A stretch of DNA of 64,000 bases from Ophioceras dolichostomum (lineage: Eukaryota; Ascomycota; Sordariomycetes; Magnaporthales; Ophioceraceae). The DNA is taken from positions 62,001 to 126,000 of the forward strand of contig PYST01000069.1 of the NCBI GenBank assembly GCA_003049485.1, in the 5' to 3' direction. The position numbers were made by a program, and so were the translations under genes. Positions 47,589 through 59,084 of this stretch are shown in pieces. Below the pieces are notes generated by a model. It was not told where the DNA came from. It did no database searches and saw only the letters and a list, made by a program, of their open reading frames with translations. Each line of letters begins with the position of its first letter. Within the stretch, counting starts at the first letter, position 1.

Positions 47589-49653
47589 ATGAAGCTGTCG
47601 ACGTCCGGGACAGTTCCCGTGTATACGATATCCGGCGCATCCACAGGCCACTCACTACCAGATTGGCTCAGTCGCAAGCGGAAGCGGACGCTCAAGAACG
47701 ACCCGGAGTATGCGAACCGAATAGAGCTACTTCAAGACTTCGAGTTCGAGGAGGCGTCGTCATGCGTCAGGGTCAGCGAAGATGGCGACTGGGCTATGAG
47801 CACAGGCACTTACAAGCCGCAGATTCACGTCCATCATCTCTCGAGCCTGGCCCTGTCGTACGCCCGCCACACCCCCTCGCTCAACACCACTTTTCTCCTC
47901 CTTAATCCCGATGCCTCCAAGAGCTTGCATCTTCAGAGCGACCGCCGCGTTGAGCTGCACACCATGGCCGGCTGTCACTACCACATTCGCCTACCTAGGT
48001 TTGGTCGCGACCTGAGCTACGACCGCCATTCTACAGAAGCCCTTATACCAGCGGCCGGGCTTGACGGGGACGGCAAGGGCGAGATCTATAGGTTGAACTT
48101 GGAGCTGGGGCGCTTTATGAAGTCCTACCAGGTGGATGTCGGCACCGACGACGGCGTCGAGCGTGGAATCCAGGGCAGCATCCACACGGGCAGCGTCAAC
48201 ACCGTTGCTCTGGCGGAAACTACGCACAACCTGATGGCGTGCGGAACCTCTATCGGGACTGTCGAGTTTTGGGACCCTCGCTCTAGGTCAAGAATTGCCA
48301 CCTTGGGCGGCCACGATGGCGAGATAACGGCGCTGGAGTTCAGTCCTTCGGGTCTCCACCTTGCGACTGGCACCAGCACTGGAATGATTCACCGCTACGA
48401 CCTTCGCAGGCCGGTGCCGCTTCTGAAGAAGGACCATGGCTACGGGTTCCCTGTGAAGAATCTGATACACATGACTACGGCCTCTCAGGAGAAGAAGGTA
48501 TGTTGTGCAATATGACCTGTTGATGCGATTCTGGTCTGGCCCTGTCCGAAAACCACGGCTCAACTAACTGGACGCTTCAATACAGATTCTTTCCGCCGAC
48601 AAGAGGATAATAAAGATCTGGAATGAATCGAACGGCGACCCCTGGACGTCGATCGAGCCAACCGTGGACCTCAATCACGTGGCTTGGTGCAAGGGTACAG
48701 GAATGTTGTTCTCGGCAAACGAAGGGCCACAGATGCACGCATGGCTGATACCTGGCCTGGGGAACTCCCCGCGGTGGTGTTCATTCCTTGACAACCTGGT
48801 TGAGGAGATGACAGAAGAGGTCCACACTGAGACGTACGAGGACTACAAGTTCTTGACCCTCCCAGAGCTGAAGACTCTGAGCATGGCTCACCTGATTGGC
48901 AAGACGAACCTGCTGCGGCCATACATGCACGGTTTTTTCGTCGCGTCTAAGCTGTATGAGCAGGCCCGTCTGATCGCCAACCCGTACATGTGGGAAGAGG
49001 AGCGGGCGAAAAGGGTCAAGGAGAAGGTCGAGAAGGAGCGCGCCAGCCGCATCCGCGGCAACAAGAAGGTCAAGGTCAACCAGAAGCTGGTCGACAAGAT
49101 CCTCAAGCGCCAGGAGAAGAGAGAGAAGGTCGACACAGAGGCTGGTGTCCTGGGAGATGAACGTTTCAAGAGTCTCTTCGACGACAAGGAGTTCGCCATC
49201 GATGAGACCAGCAGAGAGTTCAGGGCACTAAATCCCAGCACGGTTGTCGAGGGTCGGGAGGACAAGGCTGCTGGTGCTGGTGCTTCTGACGACGATGACG
49301 ATAGTGGCTCTAGCGATAGCGAGGAGGATGATTATGACGGCGACGACCATGATCGGGGCGCAAAACCCGTCCGCAAGAATCGCCCAGCTAGCAGCAACGG
49401 CGGCGGCGTCCAGATGCGGGTGTCATCGTCTGCACACGGCCGCATTGGTGGGCGCATCAAAGACACTGCCTTGGGAACTCGCATACAAAAGCCTTCACGG
49501 GTCGAAAAGACGCGTGGCGGCAACGCCGTGGGTGAAAAGCGTGTCACGTTTGTTCCGAAGTCGAAGAAGCAGAAGCAGGAGCCCGAGGCCCCAAGACAAA
49601 AACGATCGGATCCAAGACGGAGCGCAAGCGGGAATACTTTCAGACGGATATAA
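47589..49653 (+). CDS. ENP2: Ribosome biogenesis WD40 protein Enp2/NOL10
   Basis: Exons 47589-48497 and 48586-49653 give 658 residues. The N-terminus (VPVYTISGASTGHSLPDWL, then KRKRTLKNDPEYANRIELLQ, then DFEFEEASSCVRVSEDGDW) is diagnostic for Enp2/NOL10. A WD40 propeller follows with GTVEFWDPRSRSRIATLGGHDGE and IIKIWNESNGDPWTSIEP. After it comes a helical region with the YEDYKFLTLPELKTL segment. A NUC153-type motif (RFKSLFDDKEFAIDETSREF, about residues 496-515) precedes an acidic stretch and a Lys/Arg-rich tail suited to nucleolar localisation. Enp2 is an essential component of the 90S/SSU processome that matures 18S rRNA in yeast. The intron starts with GTATGT and has a CTAAC branch site. 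The start ATG follows a clean CCGCC context. The length fits the yeast protein (about 700 residues). Confidence 0.93.
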
Positions 49654-49966
49654 AAGAAATTACGTCTCCCGTTCAAGAATGTCGCCCATTCTACCCGCCT
49701 CCCTCCAGTGTCTGTTTGTGTTGTGTCTGCCGCGTATACATGTGTGCGGATCTCTTCATGAAACTAATAATACAAGGAATGGGGAGCGGACGGTGGAGGT
49801 TACCGTCACCAACCATCCATCCCTCCCCAAAGGCACAGCCTCAAGAAAATGTCTTTCTGGTCGTCGTCACAATCGCTCATCGCTGTTTGGCAAAACGGCG
49901 CGCACCTCCCTCCTCTACCTCTACCATCCACAAACACATCGCCTCCTCCCACCACACAAAGCGGTC
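49654..49966. other. Short convergent gap, ENP2 / membrane protein
   Basis: About 310 bp between two 3' ends must carry both transcript ends. No ORF of note was seen. Confidence 0.6.
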
Positions 49967-50402
49967 TCATTTCCTACTGAAATTGCTGCGTGACGACTGC
50001 TGCGGCTGCTGCTGTTCCTGCTGCTGCTGCTGCTTCTTCTGCTGCCTCTTCGCCTCCACGGCCGCCTTCTTCACGCCCAGCCCCTTCTCGAGGTCTTCGG
50101 GCTTGATGCGCGGGGTCGGCGGCACGTCGTCGAGCCTGACGCGGTCGCGCGACCTGCCGCCACCCTTGCCACCGCCACCCTTGCCCATCGACTCCTTGAC
50201 GGAGCTTGGGAACTCGGTCCGCCGCGGCGTCAGGGCCGTGACGACCTTCTTGGCCGACCGGCGGATGGTCTCGCGGACCTTCCACTCTCGCTTCTTGGCG
50301 ACGTAAAAGAGGGCGGCGGTGGAGACTGGAAGAAGTGAGGTGAGGGGAGGTGAGGGGAGGGAGAGTTCGTTAGTCTGTCTGATTTCAACAAGACATGATA
50401 GC

Positions 50403-50477
<75 letters not shown>

Positions 50478-50701
50478 TAGGAAGTGGCGTGCTTACTGCC
50501 CATGACGCCGACTACGGTGACAACGACGATGATGGCGATCAACGCGCCCTGGGAGATTTCTAGGCTTCCATGGCTGCTGCCCGCGCCGCCTGCGAGGTCG
50601 CCGGTGGGGTTGTCCTCGGGTCCAGTGTAAGGATGCTCCGTCGCGAGCGGGAAGTATTGTGAGGTCGACGAGGATGCCGAGGACGTCGTCGACGTGGCCA
50701 T
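49967..50701 (-). CDS. Small single-pass membrane protein, unknown function
   Basis: Exons 50497-50701 and 49967-50325 join to 564 nt and 187 residues. The N-terminal 50 residues are Ser/Thr/Gly/Pro-rich (MATSTTSSASSSTSQYFPLA). One strong membrane helix follows (ALIAIIVVVTVVGVMG, completed after splicing by ISTAALFYV). Then comes a basic stretch KKREWKVRETIRRSAKKVVT, a Gly/Lys-rich linker, and a Gln-rich tail ending in SNFSRK. There is no cleavable signal peptide; the topology is probably N-out with a basic cytosolic tail. Ser/Thr-rich ectodomains with one helix recall fungal wall-stress sensors in general layout only; no WSC or other domain is present. The intron contains a long GA/CT microsatellite. 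The start at 50701 is the first ATG in frame. The gene model is likely; the function is unknown. Confidence 0.7.
50404..50469. repeat. (GA)n microsatellite inside an intron
   Basis: About 66 bp of perfect GA repeat is followed by a G run to 50477. It lies within the single intron (50326-50496) of the small membrane protein gene. On the transcript strand it is CU-rich and lies between the donor and the acceptor. Confidence 0.95.
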
Positions 50702-53700
50702 GGCGAAAGTATCTGAATCGTCGTCTCTGTTCCACAAAGCCAAAGTAGAATCCGTTGCACGCACTCTCCGCTTGGGGGAGAGTATTGGGCTGTTGCGGGG
50801 TTCTTCTATCTGTCAGACCACTTCAAGTGGTCGCGGACCCAGCGCAGAGAGAGAGAGCGCGATGATGGTTATTGGGGGGTAGACGGACATAAAGTCGTGG
50901 AAAAGTCAAGCCTCGCGGAGGGCTGAGGGAGGAGGAGGCGTCGGCAATGTATATACCTGACCAAAGTCTGACCAAGCCTGCCTACTTACCTATCTACCTA
51001 ACCTAACTCCTCCCTCTCCTCATCCCGCCCAGCGGCCCATAGGTCGCAACCAAAGCCAAGATGTCGATTCTCCTTGTGCGGTTACTGGTGCAAGCCGTGC
51101 CTGATGTATCCACATCCGTGTTCCCAAAATCTCGTCTCGTGCATCTGGGGGGAACTCGGCACTTTCCTGTTCCACCCTTGATGCCTCCTTGCTCCTTCAA
51201 ACAGAACTCAAAAATACGTTATATTGTACAACATTAAAAGGGCAAATCGTCTGGTACTCGCTCTGGGCGGCGAGAAACCCGCGCCGTCATTGGGCGTCTG
51301 GCGGTGATCCGAGGTGTTGATATCGGGTGCCATATATCCTGCGCGGCTTCTCATTGGCGGTTCCGCCGTTCCTCGAAGCGCTGAGCTTCTGGACCCCTGG
51401 CTCGGCGGGGGCGGGGCGGACCAATGGGCGCTGAGCGCCCTGGACCGGGGTCCATCCCACGGCGGCATTGATCACCGCATGCACAGGCACAGTTCGCTCT
51501 CTCCCAACTCTTTTTCGACGTTTGCGGCGTGATTCGAGAGTGATGAACGGAGCGGGGTGCGTGCTTGCGTTGTGACAAATTCCTAGCTTCTTCGGTCGGT
51601 CGAAGAGGTTCTTGCATGAGTGCATCGCCTCGGACCAGTTGAGTCGGTCCTCTATGGAGTGCTATGCACTTGACGTCTAATGTGCTGGTGGTTGGTCTGA
51701 GTGGTGTGAAAGAGTTGAGTGGGTTGCAGGTGCTGCACACTCAAGCACACTCAAGCACCGTTTGTTGCAACAGTATCACTTTTGGGCGCGAGAGGTTTTG
51801 GAGAAATATTCCTTGGAATCCTTGGGATCCTCTATCACGCTCGGAGTGGAAGGGGTGTGTGGGTAGAGAGGATGGACTCGTGACGATCTCCCATACCTCA
51901 CATCCATTTCTTTTCTCGAAGCAGCCAGCGGGTCTGGTGAGACGGGCGGCTCCGGCAAGCCCACTGCCTCCGTAGCTATACTGACATCCGCTGTAGCCTA
52001 TCTGGTGGCCTCCTGATGCCGTCCATCGGCCTGGCACCCTACCCGAGAGCCGCCTCGTAGTTTCGGGACGACCGCTACCCGTTCTCCTCGTTTCTTATAG
52101 CGCGCTGTCTCTGCCAGACATCGACCATTGCGCCGAAGGAACTCAAACTCACCAGAAGCTACCAAGCATGACTTCATATATTGTCATCAGATTGTAGCCA
52201 TATTATAGCCATAATTTCAACCACGAATGGTTCCTGGCAGTTATTTTCTCCCCAAAGAGACATAAAGTACTGGCCCGTATTGACCATGCCGTTGGTGGTA
52301 CCGTCGGCAGGATGTCACGTACTCGTTATACGACTCCAGCGTCGGACTCCGGTGCCGGGAACCTGAACCTTCCGGCTCCTCCTCCGGTTCCTGACTCCGC
52401 TGCCGTGCGTCAGCCACCGCGAGGCTACAGGTGTCTCGGCACTCTCTTCCCAGTTTATTAGGCAACGCCACGAGAGAATTCGTCACAATTGATCTCTTCC
52501 GAATTGGTCCCCCTCCATCCGAATATGTGGACTGATTCAGTCGGTTTGTCGCAGAAGAATTCGGACCACCAGCCACCCAATTTATGGCTGCCACCTGTCA
52601 ACGTCAGGCCACAAGGATCCGTTCCCTGCAGACCCAACGCCCAAAACGGAAGACATCTGTTTGTATCCCTACGGAATACTTGGGAGGTCCAAGATCAGAG
52701 TCGAAGCATCTGCAGAAAAGCCACTGGAATTTGGTGGGTTGGTTGGTTTGTAAGGAGGGATTGGACAAGCCGTCAGATGGCTCAGGTTTCAGATATTATG
52801 CGACGCGTGGCTTCGGCAATGATGCACAAGAAGTAAACGACAAGTCCCGAGCTCGTCCTAATTATATGCTAGCCAATTTTTTTTCTTTTCTTTTCGTTTT
52901 GGTGGACAGCTGTTGGATGCCAACTCAGAGGTGCTTCATATATCGCAGGGGTCCTCCCTGGTATACCTCAATTTGGTATGCTTCTTTTAGTCAAAACTCG
53001 GCGGGCGGTGAAAGCCTCTAAGCTGAGCTATCCCGGAAGGGAACCTTGAAGATGGAGCTCAGCTCGAATATGTAGAAGTGGGATTAAGCTGTTGAGCCGG
53101 CTGGCAGCCCGGCTGGCACAGAATTGATCAGGTTGCAAGGACGGGATTCAGGCAGCACGCAAGAAGCGAGTACCTGTGGTACGTGCCGTATATCGCCAGC
53201 AGCCGAACGGAACACCCCCGTCATCCCATCCTTGCAACTCGTGGCAAGCTTCCCGAGCCAAGCTCCAACATCGTCAGCCTCTTCAATTTCGACTTGGACG
53301 AGGCAGGAAAAAAAAAACTTCGTCGCCGCCACCCCCAGGTTCCCAGCCTGCTTTTTTTTAATTTACATGGCACCAATTGTTGTGAATAAATACGGAATGC
53401 GCTGTGCGCTCCAAACTTACCCGCTCCTCCGCATGGGATGGATGTCCATTTGAAGTCTGCATCTGCATCAGCTTGGGCTCGCCTGACATCTGCTCCTCTG
53501 CCCGAAATCCAGAACCCTGGCTACCTCGAACCTTAACCTCCCAGAACAACTCGCCCGCTAGCTGTACGTAACAAGACGATCTAACCTAGCTCCATGCGGA
53601 TACGTGCCTTTCTTCCAGGTACCCTCCTACCAACTTCCTACCTCAAGGTACCTCCCTCGGTTCTAGAACCCGTCGCACTGGCGACTTGAGCCCAACCACC

Positions 53701-53744
53701 ACCTGAGTCGTGGCCTCGACGCCGCGCCATTCCTCAGCGCAACC
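50702..53744. other. Divergent 3 kb intergenic region
   Basis: It carries the leaders and promoters of the minus-strand membrane protein and the plus-strand PhoD gene. ORFs are below about 145 codons, overlap on both strands and lack signatures. Tetranucleotide-type tracts (CTACCTAACCTAAC near 50993-51006; GTACCT near 53619 and 53648) recur. No RNA gene was recognised. Confidence 0.5.
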
Positions 53745-56700
53745 ATGTCACAGGCGCAATCACAGACGTCGCCCTACTGGGGACAGCTGCCAAAGCTTGC
53801 TGGTCCCACGTCATCGGCGGGACAGGACCGAAGGCAGTCAGTAGAAGGCCGGCCCAATCGGAACTCGGTGCAGACGGCAGTGAGCACCGATGCACCCACC
53901 GAGTCGACGATGAGCCCGTACGCCACACCTACGCGAACCAGCTTCCACGCCCAAGGTCTAGCCCCGAGGCCACCTTCGTTTCCTTACGACCCCGAACATC
54001 ACGCCGACCTGCTCGAGAGGAGGAGACGGCGTGGGAGCCGACAGCAAGAGGCCGACATGGATGATGCGGCAGACGCCACCTTACCAACTGCGCCAGAGGT
54101 TCCGCGGGCGCCCCCGTCGAGCTACAGGCCGCCGTTTGTATCCAGTGCGCCACAGTCGCCATACGGACCTCCAGGAGCCGCTGCTGGCCCTGCGCATCAA
54201 CGACAGCACTCCGGGCCGGATCGACACGTCAGCCAGAGAGGCGGTTCAAACGACCCGAACGGTCCCGGCTCGCGGAGACAGTCGGGCGGGACAGCTCCAG
54301 CTAGCCTGAGAGTAGACACCAACGGCGGAGAGCCGGATGCCAGAAGAAAGTTCGCAGACGACCGATCACCGCTGCAGAGGCTTGAGCTGACGCTCGACAG
54401 CATTACAAAGGAAGAGAAACGCGCACGCGTCGCGGCGGCCGAAGAACGGGCGAGGCAACGAGCTCTCGAAAATGCCGAGCAGACCCAAAGCCAAAGCCAA
54501 AGCCAAAGCCAAAGCCAAAGCCAGGCTCCCGCGCGGCAAGCCTCCAGTGCCGGCAGACAAGATCAGCGGAGCGTCTCCGACCCTCCAGTGCAGCCACGCC
54601 TTCCCATTGCCCCTCACCGAGGCCCCCTCAGCCAGAACCCGCCAGAGGAGGGTAAGAGATACGGCTCTGGGCCGGTGAGAGCGCCAGTGGTACAGGTCTC
54701 CGCACCAGCCGTCCAGGCGGCCACGGACGCAGCTCGCAGCCACATGGCGGCCGCAGGGACGAGGGCGTCAGGGATACCGCAGCGGAACCTGAGCTTCCGC
54801 GAGAGAGCGGCGAAGAAGGACATGAACCTACCAGATCCTGATGTCGCGTCGTCCCCCGTGTCGCCCCAATCGGGCGGGCTGCTGGGCAGGAGCGCCAGTA
54901 ACAAGCTCCGCAAAGAGCCGCCGCTCGCAGATCCGCGGTTCAGACGAACTGAGGTTGCTGCTGCTGCTGCTGTGGGTGAGCGCAGCTTACCAGTGGCCCA
55001 TGCCCACCCTCGGGACGAGCCTGATGATCATGTCAAACCCCCGGGCCCATCCATGCGCATTCAAGTTCCGCAGGCACCTTCTGCCCCTGTCCCGCCTGCA
55101 GTTGCAGCTGCCACTGCAGCTCCTGCCGAGCGCAGATTCCCGTCCTTCCAGATGGGAAGCAAGGCCCCTGTGCCCAGAGGAGATGCTGCGCCGGGCATCC
55201 CTGCCAAACTCACCAAGACGCCCAGCCAGCGAAAGCGTCCTGTCGAGGAAGGACAACAGACACCGCAGTCCAGCCCTCCCACCGCCCAGGTGGCACTTAG
55301 GGGTGCTGCAGTCGGAGCTGGAGCTGGAGCTGGGGCCGGAGCTGTGGCCGCGGCGTCGAAGCCAGTATCTGGCACCGTTTTTGGCGCCACCAAGCCCCTT
55401 CGTGACGATGCTGGTGGTGAACACTCGTCTGATGACGAGGATGACGATAACGAAAGCCAGGATCAGCACTGGCGGATACCGGGTATAGGGCAACATAGCC
55501 ATGAGAAGCTGCGGCCCGGCCATGGCCTGTTCGAGCCAACAAAATATCTGGAGGAGTGGAAGAAGGCGACGGTGGGCACACTCTCCGGGTCGATGCTCGA
55601 CCTAAGCGAAGGCCAGCTCCCTAGCGACGGTGTGAATTTGGACAAGGCTTGGTGGGAGACCCCGCCGTCCAAGAGGAGGGGCTCTGCAGCTGCTTCACGC
55701 CCGCGGAACCACGAGGCGTTTGACGGAGAGTACGCCGAGAACAACGGTGAGTTGATCAAGAGTGTGGAACTAGGCCGGAAAGGAACCTTCGTGGAATTGC
55801 TCCCTCCTTTTGCGGAAACCCTGAAGAATGCTGACAAAACGTTTCTCGCAGGCCCCACGCGGTTCAAGCCGCCCTTGTACCTGAAGTGCGGCCCGTTGCT
55901 GCGATACTGCGGCATTCGCACAGAGCGGGTGCCGTCGAGGTCCACACGTGGCGGGCAGCCGACGGAGAGGGAGATCTGGAGGGGCAGTGTGATGATCGTC
56001 ACGCGGGACCAGGACTCGCAGTACGACATTGCGCCCACCCTGAGGCTGTTCATCCAGCCGATTGAGCTCCTCCCGCCGCCCCCCGCGGAGGTCCAGGGTG
56101 GGCAGATGCTGGCGCCCGAGTACGTAGACCCGCTCGCGGGCCACCCCAAACTCGGGCGCAAGGGCGAGACGCTGTACGTGCGGCCTGTTGAGCACCTGGA
56201 GGAGGCGAAGGACCTGTCTCGCGATGAGACAGACGATGGCCTTTTCGAGAAGGTTCGCAGCCCACCGGATGCGCCCCTGGAAAAGGGGGCCACGGAGCTG
56301 CCGGGCTCGTTCGCTGGGCGGCGGCAGCGGGCCACAGCGGACGGCGAGAAGCTTGGCAAGTACAAGGAAGTTCGCGGGTTCCGACTGCACGCGGAGCGCG
56401 GCGTGACATTCTGGCGGTTCAACATCGAGGTAGAGCTGGCAGCCGGCCGGCAGCAGAGGGTGGCGTACCGCATCAACCGCGGTCCGCCGACGGCGTTCTG
56501 GGTGCCGCCGAAAGGCGAGCCCATGCACGTCATGTTCTACAGCTGCAACGGCTTCAGCCTTAGCGTGCAGCCGGACGAGTTCAGCGGACCGGACCCGATG
56601 TGGCGCGATGTGCTTAACACGCATCAGACGCAGCCGTTCCACGTCATGGTCGGCGGCGGCGACCAGATCTACAACGACGCCGTAATGCACCAGACCACGC

Positions 56701-59084
56701 TCTTCCGCCAGTGGCTGGCCATCAAGAACCCGCTGCACAAGCACAGCGCGCCCTTCTCGAGCGAGATGCAGCACGAACTTGAGACTTTCTACCTCGAGCG
56801 GTACAGCATGTGGTTCTCCCAGGGCCTTTTCGGCATGGCCAATGCGCAGATCCCCATGGTCAACATGTACGACGACCACGACATCATCGACGGCTTCGGC
56901 TCATACCCGGACCACTTCATGAGTTCGCCGGTCTTCTCGGGGCTGGGCAACGTCGCTTTCAAGTACTATATGCTGTTCCAGCACCAGAGTGTAGTCGACG
57001 AAACCGAGGTGACAGAGCCCAGCTGGGTGCTCGGCGAGGATCGCGGACCCTACATCCGGGAACGGAGCAGGAGCGTAATGCTCTCCCTTGGTGCCGGCAT
57101 GGCGCTGTTGGCTGTGGACTGCCGCACCGAGCGCACGCGCAGTGAGGTGATCTCAGACGAGTCGTGGCAGAGGCTGATGGACCGCCTGTACGCCGAGGTG
57201 CATGCGGGCCGCACCAAACACCTGCTGGTCCTGCTCGGCGTGCCCATCGCGTACCCGCGGCTAGTGTGGCTTGAAAACATCCTGACGTCTCGGCTGTTTG
57301 AGCCCGTCAAGGCGCTGGCCAAGATGGGGGTGCTGGGCGGGCTGCTCAACCGCTTCGACGGCGGGGTGGAAGTGCTCGACGACCTCGACGACCACTGGAC
57401 GGCCAAGCATCACAAGCTGCAGCGCAAGGAGGTGATTGAGGACCTGCAGGATCTGGCCGTCGACCGCTCTGTGCGCGTAACAATTCTCAGCGGCGACGTG
57501 CATCTGGCTGCTGCCGGCCGCTTCTACTCGGACCCGCGTCTGGGGATCGCCAAGCACCGCGACTACCGGTACATGCCCAACGTGATCTCGTCAGCCATCG
57601 CCAACACCCCGCCGGCCGACATGCTGGCCGACATCCTCAACAAGCGGAACAAGATCCACATCCTCGACAACGACGACGACGAGGACCGCCGCACTTTCGA
57701 GGACATGATCCCACTGTTCGCCAACGGCGTCGACGGCAAGCCCCGGAACAACAACTGCCTGCTGCCCCACCGCAACTGGTGCTCCATCCGACACTACGTC
57801 CCCGGCAACACGCCTCAGCCCACACCGAACGCCTCGTCCGCCGCCTTCGACCAGACCCCACTCGGCACCCCGCCAGGGAGCAAGCTCAAGGGCGGCGGCA
57901 TCATCCGCCGCCTCACCAAGACGCGCACCGACGGCCCGCGAGGCCCACCGCCCTCCGCGTCGGCTGGCCTCTTCCGCTCGTTCTCCTCCAAGGCCGTCGG
58001 CGGCGCCTCGGTCGACAACATCCAAAAACACAAGGAGCCAGCCGCCCGGCCAAGTGGTGGCGGCATCTCCCGCACCATGTCGCTGACCCGCGCCGACTTC
58101 TCGCCGGGCGGCCTCTTCCGACGCCTGAGCAGCCGCCGGACCCCCAAGGACAAGGGCAAGCGGCCCGACGACGGCGGCATCAACGGCCAGTGGGGCGACA
58201 GCGACGACGACGTCGACGACGTCGACGTCGACCACCAGCGGGAGTACATCCCGCCGGCGGCCGCCAAGCGGCTCGGTCTGCGTGGAGGTGGTGCTGCCAG
58301 CGGTCACGACAGCAACAACGGCAGCAACGACGAGTTCCACACGGGCGACGAGTCGTACTTCACCACGCGGCCTGCACACCCTCCTTCTTCATCTCGTTAT
58401 CATCAGCAGCAGCAGCAACAACCACAACAACAACAGAAGTATGCCAGTCACTACCTTGATGATGATGATGATGATGACGACGACGATGACTACAACTACG
58501 CAATGCTCGCCCGCCCCGTCGGCGCTCCTCCCCCCCGCATCGCCGGGCCCTCCAAGCGTAGCCAACCACCATCCACTACTGCCCCCACTACTACTGCTGC
58601 TGCTCCTCCTCGCCCCGCTGCAGCAGCAGCTGCGGCCGCAGGATCAGGAGCAGGAGCAGGCGACGACCCGACCTTCAAGCCCAGGCCGCTCTACCGCACG
58701 CCCACGGACCTGACGCCGAAGCAGATGAAGCACGCGCGCGACCTGGAGGTCAACCTTGAGGACGCGCTCGAGGTGTGCATCAACGTCGAGGTCAACCAGC
58801 GGGATCCCTCGGGCATTACGGTGCCGTACCGCCTCGTGATCCCGCGGCTGTGGTTCGACGAGGGCGACGAGCCGCCCGTCGAGCCGAAGCCGGAGCCGAG
58901 CGGGATCAAGCGGTTTTTGAGCTTGAGGAGGAATAAGTCTTCTGCTGGTGCTGGTGGTGGTGGCCCTCCTGGTGCTGGCGGTACTGGTGGTGGTGCGGCG
59001 CTAGTGGACCAGGGTGCTAGTTCTGATGGTGGTGCTAGTAGTGCTCCTGCTGAGGTTGAGAAACCGCCTGTTCCGATGAAGTAG
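53745..59084 (+). CDS. Large PhoD-like metallophosphatase domain protein
   Basis: The frame is open for 5340 nt, but 55747-55851 is very likely an in-frame intron: GTGAGT donor, GCTGAC branch-like site, CGCAG acceptor, 105 nt without a stop. Removal gives 1744 residues and the smooth junction YAENNGPTRFKPPLY. The first 550 residues are disordered (Gln-Ser repeats from 54487, Pro/Ala-rich). A beta-rich region follows, then the PhoD-like core at about 920-1270: VGGGDQIYNDA, MYDDHDIIDGFGSYPDHF, and ILSGDVHLAAAGRF supply the Asp/Asn/His metal ligands of the calcineurin-like fold. The C-terminal 450 residues are again disordered with Asp, Gln, Gly and Ser/Pro runs. The core resembles fungal PhoD-like proteins of unknown substrate. 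No signal peptide or membrane helix is visible, so an intracellular role is inferred. The ATG context is ACCATGTC. Confidence 0.85.
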   Translation: MSQAQSQTSPYWGQLPKLAGPTSSAGQDRRQSVEGRPNRNSVQTAVSTDAPTESTMSPYATPTRTSFHAQGLAPRPPSFPYDPEHHADLLERRRRRGSRQQEADMDDAADATLPTAPEVPRAPPSSYRPPFVSSAPQSPYGPPGAAAGPAHQRQHSGPDRHVSQRGGSNDPNGPGSRRQSGGTAPASLRVDTNGGEPDARRKFADDRSPLQRLELTLDSITKEEKRARVAAAEERARQRALENAEQTQSQSQSQSQSQSQAPARQASSAGRQDQRSVSDPPVQPRLPIAPHRGPLSQNPPEEGKRYGSGPVRAPVVQVSAPAVQAATDAARSHMAAAGTRASGIPQRNLSFRERAAKKDMNLPDPDVASSPVSPQSGGLLGRSASNKLRKEPPLADPRFRRTEVAAAAAVGERSLPVAHAHPRDEPDDHVKPPGPSMRIQVPQAPSAPVPPAVAAATAAPAERRFPSFQMGSKAPVPRGDAAPGIPAKLTKTPSQRKRPVEEGQQTPQSSPPTAQVALRGAAVGAGAGAGAGAVAAASKPVSGTVFGATKPLRDDAGGEHSSDDEDDDNESQDQHWRIPGIGQHSHEKLRPGHGLFEPTKYLEEWKKATVGTLSGSMLDLSEGQLPSDGVNLDKAWWETPPSKRRGSAAASRPRNHEAFDGEYAENNGELIKSVELGRKGTFVELLPPFAETLKNADKTFLAGPTRFKPPLYLKCGPLLRYCGIRTERVPSRSTRGGQPTEREIWRGSVMIVTRDQDSQYDIAPTLRLFIQPIELLPPPPAEVQGGQMLAPEYVDPLAGHPKLGRKGETLYVRPVEHLEEAKDLSRDETDDGLFEKVRSPPDAPLEKGATELPGSFAGRRQRATADGEKLGKYKEVRGFRLHAERGVTFWRFNIEVELAAGRQQRVAYRINRGPPTAFWVPPKGEPMHVMFYSCNGFSLSVQPDEFSGPDPMWRDVLNTHQTQPFHVMVGGGDQIYNDAVMHQTTLFRQWLAIKNPLHKHSAPFSSEMQHELETFYLERYSMWFSQGLFGMANAQIPMVNMYDDHDIIDGFGSYPDHFMSSPVFSGLGNVAFKYYMLFQHQSVVDETEVTEPSWVLGEDRGPYIRERSRSVMLSLGAGMALLAVDCRTERTRSEVISDESWQRLMDRLYAEVHAGRTKHLLVLLGVPIAYPRLVWLENILTSRLFEPVKALAKMGVLGGLLNRFDGGVEVLDDLDDHWTAKHHKLQRKEVIEDLQDLAVDRSVRVTILSGDVHLAAAGRFYSDPRLGIAKHRDYRYMPNVISSAIANTPPADMLADILNKRNKIHILDNDDDEDRRTFEDMIPLFANGVDGKPRNNNCLLPHRNWCSIRHYVPGNTPQPTPNASSAAFDQTPLGTPPGSKLKGGGIIRRLTKTRTDGPRGPPPSASAGLFRSFSSKAVGGASVDNIQKHKEPAARPSGGGISRTMSLTRADFSPGGLFRRLSSRRTPKDKGKRPDDGGINGQWGDSDDDVDDVDVDHQREYIPPAAAKRLGLRGGGAASGHDSNNGSNDEFHTGDESYFTTRPAHPPSSSRYHQQQQQQPQQQQKYASHYLDDDDDDDDDDDYNYAMLARPVGAPPPRIAGPSKRSQPPSTTAPTTTAAAPPRPAAAAAAAAGSGAGAGDDPTFKPRPLYRTPTDLTPKQMKHARDLEVNLEDALEVCINVEVNQRDPSGITVPYRLVIPRLWFDEGDEPPVEPKPEPSGIKRFLSLRRNKSSAGAGGGGPPGAGGTGGGAALVDQGASSDGGASSAPAEVEKPPVPMK

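Noticed and set aside
55770..56879. 369-codon antisense ORF across the PhoD gene
   Set aside because: It is a shadow ORF from GC-rich codons of the plus-strand phosphatase.
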